Below the pieces are notes generated by a model, which saw nothing but the letters and a program-made list of their open reading frames with translations, searched no databases and was not told where the DNA came from. 27,282 bases of DNA from Prosthecochloris ethylica. Lineage in GTDB: Bacteria > Bacteroidota > Chlorobiia > Chlorobiales > Chlorobiaceae. The first letter of the stretch is position 1. Every line of letters starts with the position of its first letter. The position numbers and the translations under genes were made by a program. Of this stretch, positions 1 to 7,620 are shown piece after piece. The DNA is taken from the NCBI RefSeq assembly GCF_015234275.1, contig NZ_JADGII010000022.1; one strand, written 5' to 3'.

Positions 1-67
1 CGGCGCAGTGACCGGTGACGAGTGACGAGAAAAAGCGGGCGAGCGCCGCTCGCCCGGGGGACGGGAG
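1..67 (-). repeat. Partial composite repeat at left edge (heptamers plus palindrome)
   Basis: This is the reverse complement of the block that ends the window. It holds three 7-bp units at 6-26 (CAGTGAC, CGGTGAC, GAGTGAC), a short A-run, and a perfect 19-bp palindrome at 37-55 (GGGCGAGCG, centre C, CGCTCGCCC), then a GGGACGGGAGAC stretch. Compared with the right-edge copies, the part between the palindrome and the GGGAGAC stretch is missing, so this copy looks internally deleted. It has no coding potential. Confidence 0.8.
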
Positions 68-157
68 ACATCGGAAGGTCGGGGAAATACGGAAAAACAG
101 ATGAATTCGTGCTTGACTTTTTCCCTGGTATGGCGATAGCTTTCTTAACGGCTAACG
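61..157 (+). repeat. Dispersed promoter-bearing repeat, copy 1
   Basis: About 97 bp running from ACGGGAGACATCGGAAG to GGCTAACG. It matches, with a handful of substitutions and a one-base indel, the reverse complement of 26797-26893 at the other end of the window. The most conserved core is the stretch with GATGAATTC, TTGACT and GGCGATAGCTT. Copy 1 reads rightwards toward the membrane-protein gene at 263. It is non-coding as far as can be seen, and no transposase ORF lies inside. Confidence 0.8.
113..141 (+). promoter_or_regulatory. Putative sigma70-like promoter inside the repeat
   Basis: TTGACT at 113-118 and ATAGCT at 136-141 are separated by 17 nt. The -35 match is good and the -10 is weak. 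Both hexamers and the spacing are kept in the inverted copy near 26814-26842. It would start transcription around position 148, in front of the gene at 263. This is inference from sequence only. Confidence 0.4.
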
Positions 158-201
158 GATAACGGATAACGGATAACTGTTAACGGATAACGGATAACGA
201 A
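153..201 (+). repeat. Heptamer tandem array, 7 units of TAACGGA type
   Basis: Seven consecutive 7-bp units. Units 1, 2, 3, 5 and 6 are exactly TAACGGA, unit 4 is TAACTGT and unit 7 is TAACGAA. The inverted repeat copy near 26790 has only about two such units (TAACGAA, TAACACT), so unit number varies between copies. The array lies between the putative promoter and the first gene, in its presumed 5' leader. Confidence 0.9.
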
Positions 202-251
202 CTCATGATAGAAGTGTGAAAATCATTACCTTACGTAACAAAACAATCTAC

Positions 252-257
252 AGGAGG
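252..257 (+). promoter_or_regulatory. Strong Shine-Dalgarno site
   Basis: AGGAGG lies 5 nt before the ATG at 263 and fixes the start of the small membrane protein. It stands out because most genes in this window have weak or no recognisable Shine-Dalgarno sites. Confidence 0.8.
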
Positions 258-262
258 ACCGT

Positions 263-604
263 ATGGCTTACATTCTGCTTGTCTGGCTGATCAATGCGCT
301 CTCCGTCTACGCGACCGCGAGCCTGCTCGGCGGGATTTACATCAAGAGTTTCGGGGCTGCTCTGCTTGTCGCACTGGTGCTCGGGCTGATCAACGCCGTG
401 CTGAAACCGGTGCTTGTTTTTTTTTCGATCCCGTTTATCGTCGTCACCCTGGGGCTCTTTCTGCTGATCATCAATGCCCTGCTGCTGCAGCTTGCCGCAG
501 TGCTTGTCGACGGCTTCATGATCGACAGCTTCGGATGGGCGGTACTGGGTTCGATCGTCATCAGCATCGTCTCCTGGCTTCTGAGTTCTCTCTTCAACCT
601 GTAA
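263..604 (+). CDS. Small integral membrane protein, YvlD / phage holin superfamily IV type
   Basis: A 113-residue protein that is almost entirely hydrophobic. Roughly four membrane segments can be drawn (about residues 2-25, 29-52, 54-78 and 88-110), with short polar turns including a conserved-looking GLINAVLKP stretch at residues 41-49 and a DSF turn near 88. The length and pattern fit the YvlD/phage_holin_4_2 family of inner-membrane proteins of unknown function. Despite the family name, nothing nearby suggests a phage. The ATG is fixed by AGGAGG 5 nt upstream. bchC starts 18 nt downstream on the same strand, so the two may share a transcript driven from the repeat upstream. The molecular role is unknown. 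Confidence 0.8.
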   Translation: MAYILLVWLINALSVYATASLLGGIYIKSFGAALLVALVLGLINAVLKPVLVFFSIPFIVVTLGLFLLIINALLLQLAAVLVDGFMIDSFGWAVLGSIVISIVSWLLSSLFNL

Positions 605-622
605 TTCTTTAGTTCGACATCG

Positions 623-1582
623 ATGATGCAAGGTCAGGCCAAATCACTCATTCTTCTGAAAGCCAACAAACTGCGTCTTGCCGAATCATCCTACCTGGCA
701 GAACGCCCGGATGATGTACTGGTCAAAACGATCGCCACAACGATCACGCCGGGCGTCGACCGGCTGCTCCTGACCAACAAGCCCATTTCGCATAAAGTGA
801 TCAACTACCCGATCATGCTCGGCAGCGAAATGATCGGCCAGGTGGTCGATACGGGGGCGGGAGTCACGTCGGTCAACAGCGGCGACTTCGTCTTTACCTT
901 CAAGGGGGACCGCTGGCAGAAACTGGAACCGTATTTCGGGTGTCACGCCGAAATGGTCGCGACCTCCGAGCACAATGTGCTGCCTCTCCGACGCCCCCCC
1001 ATTCACCGCGATCTCCTGCTCGGCCTTCTGGGCTACGTCATCTCCGGCATCGAAAAAACCAGGCTGCAGAAAACCAGCCGGGTGCTGATCCTCGGGCTTG
1101 GTTCCGTGGGCCTGATGGTTGCCGAATACCTCAACAGCCTCGGAATCACCGATATCGACGCTCTCGAGAATTTCGGAATCCGCGGCCAGCTGTCCAGTGC
1201 GCGCAACATCGGCATGGACATCAGCGATTTCAGCGGGCAGTTCAATGACAGCTATGACCTGATTATCGAGGCTACCGGGCGGATCCTGCTGGTGGAAAAA
1301 GCCATCAGAATGCTCAAGCGCGGGGGCGAGGTCCTTCTCCTGGGCAACTACGAGGTACTCGGCTACGATTATCGCCTGCTACAGCACAAGGAGCCAGTAC
1401 TGATCAGCTCCAGCATCACGGCACGTGACCACCTTGAACAAGCCCGAACCATCCTTGAAAACGAGCAGATTGACAGTGAAAAGTTCTTCACCGGTGTCTA
1501 CCCGGTCGACCAGTTCGAACTTGCGTACCGGATCGCTCTTGACAGCAAGGAAGCCATCAAAACCGTGATCAGCTGGGTATAG
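623..1582 (+). CDS. bchC: BchC, 3-hydroxyethyl bacteriochlorophyllide a dehydrogenase
   Basis: A 319-residue MDR-type (medium-chain) dehydrogenase. It has a GroES-like N-terminal half, with LGSEMIGQVVDTGAG at residues 66-80, and a Rossmann dinucleotide site ILGLGSVG at 156-163. Length and layout match BchC rather than a zinc alcohol dehydrogenase, since the usual catalytic-zinc Cys/His set and structural-zinc cysteine cluster are not apparent. The known BchC reaction oxidises the 3-(1-hydroxyethyl) side chain to acetyl, a late step in bacteriochlorophyllide a synthesis, with NAD+. That marks the organism as an anoxygenic phototroph. Two adjacent ATGs open the frame at 623, with a weak ribosome site. 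The stop is 1 nt before the next ATG, implying co-transcription with the ABC transporter genes. Confidence 0.85.
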   Translation: MMQGQAKSLILLKANKLRLAESSYLAERPDDVLVKTIATTITPGVDRLLLTNKPISHKVINYPIMLGSEMIGQVVDTGAGVTSVNSGDFVFTFKGDRWQKLEPYFGCHAEMVATSEHNVLPLRRPPIHRDLLLGLLGYVISGIEKTRLQKTSRVLILGLGSVGLMVAEYLNSLGITDIDALENFGIRGQLSSARNIGMDISDFSGQFNDSYDLIIEATGRILLVEKAIRMLKRGGEVLLLGNYEVLGYDYRLLQHKEPVLISSSITARDHLEQARTILENEQIDSEKFFTGVYPVDQFELAYRIALDSKEAIKTVISWV

Positions 1583-1583
1583 A

Positions 1584-3122
1584 ATGGAAGCTGTCGGATT
1601 GTCAGGCATAACCAAACGTTTCGGAACGTTTTGCGCAAACCGCGACGTCTCGCTCAGTATCCGGGCAGGATCGATTCACGCCATTGTAGGCGAGAACGGA
1701 GCGGGAAAAAGCACGTTGACGAAAATCATCTACGGGATGCATGCCCCGTCCTCAGGTTCGATGACCATCAAGGGACAGCCGGCGGCGTTTTCATCTCCCC
1801 GCGATGCCATCGAAGCCGGCATCGGCATGGTCCACCAGCACTTCATGCTGATTGGAGGACTGACCGTCACGGAAAACATCATGCTCGGGCAGGAACGGCA
1901 ACGGGCATTCGGCCTGCTCGATACCCGAACGTCAACCGAACGTATCGCCGCCATCGCCCGCAACCACGGGATGGAGATCAGTCCCGACACACCGGTCAGG
2001 GAGCTGTCGGTCGGTGAGGAACAGCGGGTGGAAATCATCAAGCTGCTCTTCCGCAATGCCGACATCCTGATACTCGATGAACCGACCGCGGTCCTGACCC
2101 CCGAAGAGACCGGACAGCTGTTCAGGACACTGCGTTCACTTCAGGAGGAAGGCAAAACCATCATCCTCATCACCCACAAGCTCGACGAAGTACTCCGGAT
2201 CGCTGACACCGTGAGCGTGATGCGTAAAGGGGAAATCGTCGATACGCTTCCGGTCCCGGGCCTGGACAAGCAGAGCCTGGCCCGGATGATGGTGGGACGC
2301 CAGGTCCTGCTCAGGGTGAACAATCCCCCAGCTCAACCGCAAAAGGTCGTGCTCGACATCAGCGCCCTGAGCTTGCGTGATCACCGTGGCCGTCTGAAAC
2401 TCGACAACCTCTCCCTGCAGGTCCGGGAGGGTGAAATCTACGGCATTGCCGGCGTCGAAGGCAACGGGCAGAGCGAACTGCTGGAACTGCTGTGGGGAAT
2501 GCGCAGCCGCCACAGAAAGCCCGAAGGCCGTATCACGGTCGACGGCAGGGACGTATCGGGAATGACGGCACGCGACATCGCCGGACTCGGCGTGTCTCAC
2601 ATTCCTGAAGACCGGCTGCGCCACGCGGTCATTGCCGACTACCCGGTCCCGGAAAACCTGATCTTCGGCCGGCACCGTGAACAGCGGTTTCGGCGCGGAG
2701 CAGGGTTCAACCGTGCCGAACTCGACGCCTACACCAGGGAAATGACCGAAAAATTCGATATCCGCTACGATCCGGACCCCGCACTTCCGATCTCGAGACT
2801 GTCGGGAGGCAATCAGCAGAAAATCGTCCTGGCTCGCGAGCTCAACCGTCCCGGACTCAGGCTTCTCGTTCTGGCACAGCCGACACGCGGCGTGGATATC
2901 GGCGCAATTGAACTGATCCACAACACCATTATCGCGGCACGGCAAGAGGGCATTGCCGTCCTGCTGATATCGGCCGAACTGGATGAAATCATGACCCTCT
3001 CGACTCGTATCGGCTGTCTGTACGGAGGACGCATCCGGCATGAATTTTCGGATGACGACGTCATCAGGGGACGACGAAACCAGCGGGAATTCGAGCAAGA
3101 GATAGGCATGCACATCACCTGA
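1584..3122 (+). CDS. ABC transporter ATPase with two nucleotide-binding domains, nucleoside/BMP type (YufO/NupO-like)
   Basis: A 512-residue protein with two fused ABC domains. The first has Walker A VGENGAGKST (about 35-44), signature LSVGEEQ (141-147) and Walker B ILILDEP (161-167). The second has a degenerate P-loop (GVEGNGQSE), signature LSGGNQQ and LLVLAQPTRG in place of a normal Walker B acidic end. This two-domain layout with a weak second site is standard for sugar and nucleoside importers, and the YufP-like permease that follows points to the BMP/PnrA nucleoside class. It energises import at the inner membrane. It begins 1 nt after the bchC stop; the permease follows after 16 nt. The substrate is inferred, not shown. 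Confidence 0.85.
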   Translation: MEAVGLSGITKRFGTFCANRDVSLSIRAGSIHAIVGENGAGKSTLTKIIYGMHAPSSGSMTIKGQPAAFSSPRDAIEAGIGMVHQHFMLIGGLTVTENIMLGQERQRAFGLLDTRTSTERIAAIARNHGMEISPDTPVRELSVGEEQRVEIIKLLFRNADILILDEPTAVLTPEETGQLFRTLRSLQEEGKTIILITHKLDEVLRIADTVSVMRKGEIVDTLPVPGLDKQSLARMMVGRQVLLRVNNPPAQPQKVVLDISALSLRDHRGRLKLDNLSLQVREGEIYGIAGVEGNGQSELLELLWGMRSRHRKPEGRITVDGRDVSGMTARDIAGLGVSHIPEDRLRHAVIADYPVPENLIFGRHREQRFRRGAGFNRAELDAYTREMTEKFDIRYDPDPALPISRLSGGNQQKIVLARELNRPGLRLLVLAQPTRGVDIGAIELIHNTIIAARQEGIAVLLISAELDEIMTLSTRIGCLYGGRIRHEFSDDDVIRGRRNQREFEQEIGMHIT

Positions 3123-3138
3123 AACCACGACCCGCACC

Positions 3139-4152
3139 ATGCAGAACACTCTTCGAAAAGCCCTGAAACCACTTGCTGCTGTCGTCGCAGCCATGGCGGT
3201 GAGCGCTCTGCTCATCATGGCGGCCGGACAGGACCCGCTCTTCATCTTTGCCAAAATGCTGCGCATGACCTTCGGGTCGGATTACGGAACCGGTCAGATC
3301 ATGTTCCGGACAACCTCGCTGCTCCTGACCGGTCTCGCTGTCGCCATACCGTTCAGGATGAAGCTTTTCAACATCGGCGGAGAGGGGCAGCTGCTTGCCG
3401 GGGCGTGTGCGGCAGCCGTTGCGGGGATGGCCGTGCCGTCATGGCTCCCTTCACCTGCCGGAATTGCCGTCGCAGCAGCGGCCGCCATGGCGGCCGGCGG
3501 ATCGCTCGGGCTCGCGGCCGGGTGGCTGAAAGTACGTTACGGAGTCAATGAGGTAATTTCTACCATCATGCTCAATTTTATCGCCCAGGCCGCCGTCAGT
3601 TATCTCCTGACAGCACACCTCGCTGTCCCGTCGACCGTCCACACACCCGACATCTCCCAAGCCGCCGTCATTCCGGCAATAGACGATGTCCTGGGGATCT
3701 GGAAGCGCTCTCCGGCAAATCTCAGTATCGTGCTTGCGTTGCTTGCATGCGTGACCACCTGGGCTGTCATCTTCAGGACTCGTGCCGGTTACGAAATGCG
3801 CGCAGCCGGCATCAATCATGAAGCGGCGGCATACGCCGGAATCAGGACAACATGGTACCAGCTGGGTGCGATGACGGCCGGTGGAGCGGCAGCGGGGCTT
3901 GCTGCCGCCAACCTGGTGCTCGGGTACAAACACAGTTTCGAAGCCGGACTGACCAGCGGCCTGGGATTCAGCGGCATCGCTGTCGCGCTGCTGGGTTGGG
4001 CGCACCCGCTCTGGATCGCCGTATCGGCCCTTCTGTTCGGATTTCTCGAATACGGCGGGCTGGCAGTCAATGCGTATGTCCCGAAAGATATATTCATGAT
4101 GGTGCAGGCGGTCACGATCATCCTGATTGTCGTATCCGGCATCAGGAAATAA
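3139..4152 (+). CDS. ABC transporter permease, YufP/NupP-like (BPD_transp_2)
   Basis: A 337-residue inner-membrane permease with about 8-10 hydrophobic segments. It carries the FNIGGEGQLLAGA motif (about residues 76-88) and the NEVISTIMLNFIA stretch (about 137-149) typical of the first permease of BMP-type nucleoside importers. Those systems normally have two different permeases and a lipoprotein binding protein, but here only one permease is present. The next gene is convergent, with its stop 6 nt away, leaving no room for a terminator. Either the partner permease and binding protein are encoded elsewhere or the permease works as a homodimer. Confidence 0.85.
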   Translation: MQNTLRKALKPLAAVVAAMAVSALLIMAAGQDPLFIFAKMLRMTFGSDYGTGQIMFRTTSLLLTGLAVAIPFRMKLFNIGGEGQLLAGACAAAVAGMAVPSWLPSPAGIAVAAAAAMAAGGSLGLAAGWLKVRYGVNEVISTIMLNFIAQAAVSYLLTAHLAVPSTVHTPDISQAAVIPAIDDVLGIWKRSPANLSIVLALLACVTTWAVIFRTRAGYEMRAAGINHEAAAYAGIRTTWYQLGAMTAGGAAAGLAAANLVLGYKHSFEAGLTSGLGFSGIAVALLGWAHPLWIAVSALLFGFLEYGGLAVNAYVPKDIFMMVQAVTIILIVVSGIRK

Positions 4153-4158
4153 TCCCCG

Positions 4159-6102
4159 CTATCCCCAGCGGGAATCGAGATCGGAACCGTAGAGGTTGAG
4201 CTGCTTGCGGTAATACGAAAACGCTTCCTCCTGACGCACGATCCCGAGCAGCTGTGAGGTTTTCTGCGACAGGACGGGCAGGACATCGTAATCCGAGATC
4301 TCGAACAGTTTCAGCGCTTCGTCAAGCTTCGAGGTATCGTAGAGCACCGATACCTCTTTTTTGACGATATCCTCGGCAATCAGCCCGGCAAACAGCCCCT
4401 CCTTGAGCAGAATACTCATCTCGTCCAGCCTGATGACACCGACGAACTCGTTCTGGTCGTTCGTGACCAGAAAATTCGATTCGGGGGTGTTGTGAAAGAC
4501 ATCGACAATCTTTTCGGCCCTGGTCACATCCCTGAAGCGCACATAGTTGGTACGCATGACATCGAGCACACTGATATTTTCAGCCACCGAAAGCGCAATG
4601 CCGTACCCCACACGAACCCCCTCTTTTTCCAGCACGTAAGTTTCCATGGAGTGGCTGTACGCCAGGCGGGCTATCAGTGCGGCCGTCACGGCGGCGAACA
4701 TGATCGGCAGCACAATCTCGTATTCACCGGTCACCTCGAACAGAATGAGGATCACCGTCAGCGGAGCACGCATGATACCAGCGGTCACCGCTCCCATGCC
4801 GACCAGCGCGTACGCACCGGATGCCGCGGTAATGGCCGGAAATACCCAGTGAACGATATCACCGAACATCCCGCCGAGCATGGCCCCCATTTTCATGGCC
4901 GGAGCGAACATGCCTCCCGATCCGCCCGAACCGACACTCAACCCGGCAACCACTGGCTTGAGAAGATAGATACCCGCCATCGTCAGCCATGATTCGGTTC
5001 CGCGCACCGCATTGTCGATCGCTTCGTAGCTGTAACCGTAGAGCCCCGGCAGCCAGATGCAGACAAGGCCGGTCAGAAGACCGCCGATCGCCGGCATCGC
5101 CCAGAGAGGAAGATCGTATCGGGCCCTGATATGCACGAACCACTCCTCGATCCTGTAATAGGTTTTGATGAAAAGAACCGCCGAAAACCCGGCAAGCACC
5201 CCCAGAACGAAGTAAAACACCAGCTCGGTGTTGGACACCAGGCTGTAATCCGGTACCTGGAAGGTCGGAGAGTTGCCGAGATAGCCGCGCGATACCACCG
5301 TCCCGATCACCGCTGCAACCACGATCGGGCTGAAGGTACGGACACTGAAATCCCCGAGAATAACCTCGATGGCGAACATCACCCCCCCGAGAGGGGCATT
5401 GAACACGGCGGCAAGCCCGGCGGCCGCACCGCATCCGAGCAGGGTGCGGGTCCTGTCGGCTGAAAATTTCAGTATCTGGGCCACCGACGAACCAAGCGCC
5501 GCGCCCACCTGGGCAATGGGGGCTTCACGCCCTCCTCCGCCGCCGGTGCCAATACTCAGGACGGAGGTGATGGTACGATGAAGCCAGAGCTTTCGGGGAA
5601 TTATACCGTCGTTCTGCGCAACCGCCTTGATAACACTGGCAAGCCCGTGACCGGGTTGCCGGGTCCGCACGACATATACATTGTAGAGACCGACCAGGAG
5701 TCCACCGGCCGCCGTCACGAGCGGCAGGAACCACCACCAGTAGCTTTCATACAGGATCGACGGACCGAACGCCTCGAGTCCGCTGAAAAAAAAGTGGCTG
5801 AAAATCTTGATCGCATCGTGAAATACAATCGCTACGTAGCCGGTTGTCACCCCGATAAAGACAGCGACGAAAAGAAAGGGAAGGTCCTGATTGAGATTGA
5901 GCTGCAGGAGAATGTTATCGATGGTCAGGCGAAAATACTTCTGCGGAGAGCCCTTGAAATACCGGCTTTTTCGAAAGAGGATATAAAAAAAAGCCAGAAA
6001 CTTCCGGCTCCAGGAGCCTTTTATGTGTGAGGATTTTTTCATCAAAAGGGCTTCAACGCTCGAGGGCGCCGGCTGAGGTGACCAGCATCTGCCATCCGGC
6101 AC
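4159..6102 (-). CDS. ClC-family anion channel/transporter with C-terminal CBS pair
   Basis: A 647-residue protein numbered from a GTG start at 6102; an internal ATG at 6042 (residue 21) is an equally plausible start. Residues about 70-490 form the ClC membrane domain and about 510-630 two CBS motifs. Filter motifs are visible: GHG at 151-153 where the model GSG would be, GREAP at 191-195 with the gating glutamate E193, NAPLGGVMFAIEV at 235-247, and GGMFAP at 396-401. In the E. coli exchanger NAPL motif is followed by two glutamates; here the second, internal proton glutamate (E203) is V247, as in ClC channels. The family moves chloride or other anions; the CBS pair usually binds nucleotides. 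It is convergent with the ABC permease. Confidence 0.9.
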   Translation of the reverse strand: MPDGRCWSPQPAPSSVEALLMKKSSHIKGSWSRKFLAFFYILFRKSRYFKGSPQKYFRLTIDNILLQLNLNQDLPFLFVAVFIGVTTGYVAIVFHDAIKIFSHFFFSGLEAFGPSILYESYWWWFLPLVTAAGGLLVGLYNVYVVRTRQPGHGLASVIKAVAQNDGIIPRKLWLHRTITSVLSIGTGGGGGREAPIAQVGAALGSSVAQILKFSADRTRTLLGCGAAAGLAAVFNAPLGGVMFAIEVILGDFSVRTFSPIVVAAVIGTVVSRGYLGNSPTFQVPDYSLVSNTELVFYFVLGVLAGFSAVLFIKTYYRIEEWFVHIRARYDLPLWAMPAIGGLLTGLVCIWLPGLYGYSYEAIDNAVRGTESWLTMAGIYLLKPVVAGLSVGSGGSGGMFAPAMKMGAMLGGMFGDIVHWVFPAITAASGAYALVGMGAVTAGIMRAPLTVILILFEVTGEYEIVLPIMFAAVTAALIARLAYSHSMETYVLEKEGVRVGYGIALSVAENISVLDVMRTNYVRFRDVTRAEKIVDVFHNTPESNFLVTNDQNEFVGVIRLDEMSILLKEGLFAGLIAEDIVKKEVSVLYDTSKLDEALKLFEISDYDVLPVLSQKTSQLLGIVRQEEAFSYYRKQLNLYGSDLDSRWG

Positions 6103-6243
6103 TCAGGAGAGCATTCCTCCATCCGGGTGCTGGCCGGAAAATAAGTATTCTTCACCTATCTTGATATAACAAAAATTTTTATCTTCAAAAGTCTTTCTGA
6201 AACAGACCGATACTTTTCAATAATTTATTCCGTATACCACGAT

Positions 6244-6591
6244 ATGCCCAAGAAAAAAGTAAGCGAAGAGGCACCAAAGCGCAAAACCACCAAGAAAGCC
6301 GCTGCGACGGGCACAAAAAAAACAGCTGCGACGAAAAAATCGACTGCCGCCCCGGCAAAAACAGCCAAACCGGCCGCACGTAAAAAGACAACCGCGGCAA
6401 AGGCCGCAAAGAAAACTCCGCGACCGGCAACAGGAGGCAAACGCAGCGCCGCAGCAGTCACCGCCCTCTCACCGGCAGAACGTGAAGAACATGTGCGAAT
6501 GGCCGCCTATTACCGCTGGCAGGAGCGCGGAGGCGTGCATGGCTCGGATGTCGAAGACTGGCTGGAGGCTGAAAACGAACTGGCTCCGTAG
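6244..6591 (+). CDS. Histone H1-like lysine/alanine-rich protein with C-terminal DUF2934 domain
   Basis: 115 residues. Residues 2-75 are a low-complexity basic tail of Lys, Ala, Thr and Pro with repeated KKTAA/KKST-type blocks, like bacterial histone H1 mimics and AlgP-type tails. Residues 76-113 form a compact domain with R-x-AAYYRWQERGG and DVEDWLEAENEL, which fits DUF2934. The tail strongly suggests non-specific nucleic-acid binding, while the DUF2934 role is unknown. It is preceded by a 141-bp A/T-rich gap shared with the divergent ClC gene, which probably holds both promoters, though no hexamer pair was convincing. A DNA-compaction role is inferred only from composition. Confidence 0.8.
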   Translation: MPKKKVSEEAPKRKTTKKAAATGTKKTAATKKSTAAPAKTAKPAARKKTTAAKAAKKTPRPATGGKRSAAAVTALSPAEREEHVRMAAYYRWQERGGVHGSDVEDWLEAENELAP

Positions 6592-6619
6592 GAACTTCAT
6601 CCCACTATACGACGTTCAT

Positions 6620-6654
6620 CATCGGGAAGCCTGCAGCATAGCGGCTTCCCGATG
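6620..6654. other. 12-bp perfect stem-loop between two small genes
   Basis: CATCGGGAAGCC at 6620-6631 pairs with GGCTTCCCGATG at 6643-6654 around an 11-nt loop. No T-run follows on either strand, so it is not a canonical intrinsic terminator. It overlaps an alternative ATG of the next gene (6652) and lies 27 nt before the preferred ATG at 6682. It could be an attenuating or mRNA-stabilising structure. Confidence 0.6.
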
Positions 6655-6681
6655 GAATATCCTGCAGTAAAACGAAAACGT

Positions 6682-6849
6682 ATGAATACCCTGAAGACCA
6701 TCTTTTCCGGCATTTCACTTTTTTTTGCCGGCATCTGGCTGGTTATCCGCATTGTGCTTGAATATTTCGGGTTCATCAGCGACGGCAACGACCGCACCAC
6801 CGGAATCAAGGACCTGCGCGACGAATACCGAAAAGCAAATTACCGCTGA
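6682..6849 (+). CDS. Small single-pass membrane protein, hypothetical
   Basis: 55 residues from the ATG at 6682. One hydrophobic helix spans about residues 6-31 (ISLFFAGIWLVIRIVLEYF in its core), followed by a charged 24-residue tail (DGNDRTTGIKDLRDEYRKANYR). An in-frame ATG at 6652 would add ten residues, but that codon lies inside a stable hairpin and adds a basic peptide (MEYPAVKRKR), so 6682 is preferred. It is not recognised as a named family. It follows the DUF2934 gene on the same strand and may be co-transcribed. It looks like a small inner-membrane protein with a soluble C-terminal tail. Confidence 0.55.
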   Translation: MNTLKTIFSGISLFFAGIWLVIRIVLEYFGFISDGNDRTTGIKDLRDEYRKANYR

Positions 6850-6866
6850 ACCCGCCCGCAGCTTCC

Positions 6867-7619
6867 TCAGTCAGGAGTGATCACGATCGTCAGCTCGACG
6901 ACACGGCCCCGATCGGTGAGGGTGTTGGCTGCCGGTTTCTGATTGATGACCGTATTGGGCACCAGCAGGGACGAATACTCATACATGACATTGCCTGTGT
7001 TCAGACCGGCTCCGAGAATTTCTTCGCGGGCATCGTCGAGCAGCAGCCCGAGGACGTTCGGTACAGAAACCTGAGCAACCTGCTGCTGTTCCTGGATCCT
7101 GCCGACCACCAGTGAAATCGACGCTCCGTAGGTCACCTGCGTTGACGGGGGGACCGACTGGCCGAGAACACGGCCGTCTTCACCTACATCGTACACCGCC
7201 TGCTCCTGCACCTCTGTGAGGGTCATATCGAACCGCTGCAGTGTCCGTCGAACCTCGTCAAGAGGTTTGCCGTAAAAATCCGGCACGCTGAAGAGGGGTT
7301 TTTCCTGCTTGTTGACGACCAGTGCCACACGCCTTCCCGGTTTGACAGCCGAGCCTGCTGCTGGCCGCTGCACGATCACGGTTGTGGAATCCACGTCGCG
7401 GATATAGCGAACATTATAGGTCTTTCGAGCTGAAAGACCGGCCTTTGCGAGTGTCGCCGCGGCTTCGTCATACGCCATCTGCTCGACATCCGGTACGGTA
7501 ACCTCCTCTCCATGCCGCGTATACCCCGGCATGACAACCTTGTCCATGAAGAGCACAGAAGCGCCTGTGATGACAGCGACCACTCCGGCCCATACAGCTG
7601 TTTTTTTCATGCTTTTCAT
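6867..7619 (-). CDS. Stand-alone three-PASTA-domain membrane-anchored protein
   Basis: 250 residues: a short basic N-terminus, one membrane anchor (about 8-27), then three PASTA repeats at about 38-105, 108-174 and 182-248. Each has the VPDV/VPDF/VPNV opening, an alanine/leucine helix, and a Q-x-P turn (QRPAAGS, QSVPPST, QKPAANT). PASTA domains usually bind peptidoglycan fragments in Ser/Thr kinases or penicillin-binding proteins, but no kinase or transpeptidase domain is attached here. It starts 1 nt after the stop of the polyprenyl diphosphate synthase gene, so it is the second gene of that operon. A wall-sensing or wall-tethering role in the periplasm is inferred. Confidence 0.85.
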   Translation of the reverse strand: MKSMKKTAVWAGVVAVITGASVLFMDKVVMPGYTRHGEEVTVPDVEQMAYDEAAATLAKAGLSARKTYNVRYIRDVDSTTVIVQRPAAGSAVKPGRRVALVVNKQEKPLFSVPDFYGKPLDEVRRTLQRFDMTLTEVQEQAVYDVGEDGRVLGQSVPPSTQVTYGASISLVVGRIQEQQQVAQVSVPNVLGLLLDDAREEILGAGLNTGNVMYEYSSLLVPNTVINQKPAANTLTDRGRVVELTIVITPD

Positions 7620-7620
7620 C

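Noticed and set aside
37..55. 19-bp palindrome as an intrinsic terminator
   Set aside because: It lacks a stable T-run directly after the stem in either orientation that could serve a neighbouring gene, and it recurs as a dispersed repeat.
263..604. Prophage indicated by the holin-like protein
   Set aside because: The holin-IV name also covers ordinary chromosomal YvlD-type membrane proteins; no endolysin, integrase or capsid gene is nearby.
623..1582. Generic zinc alcohol dehydrogenase instead of BchC
   Set aside because: The zinc-binding residues of alcohol dehydrogenases are not apparent and the length and layout match BchC better; residual doubt is reflected in the confidence.
2136..3266. 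Long - strand open frame (376 codons) opposite the ABC ATPase
   Set aside because: It is antisense to a gene with full ABC motifs, has no recognisable domain, and its composition is that of a shadow frame in GC-rich DNA.
4492..6030. Several + strand frames within the ClC region
   Set aside because: They mirror the ClC reading frame; the ClC filter motifs and CBS pair on the - strand leave no doubt about the real gene.
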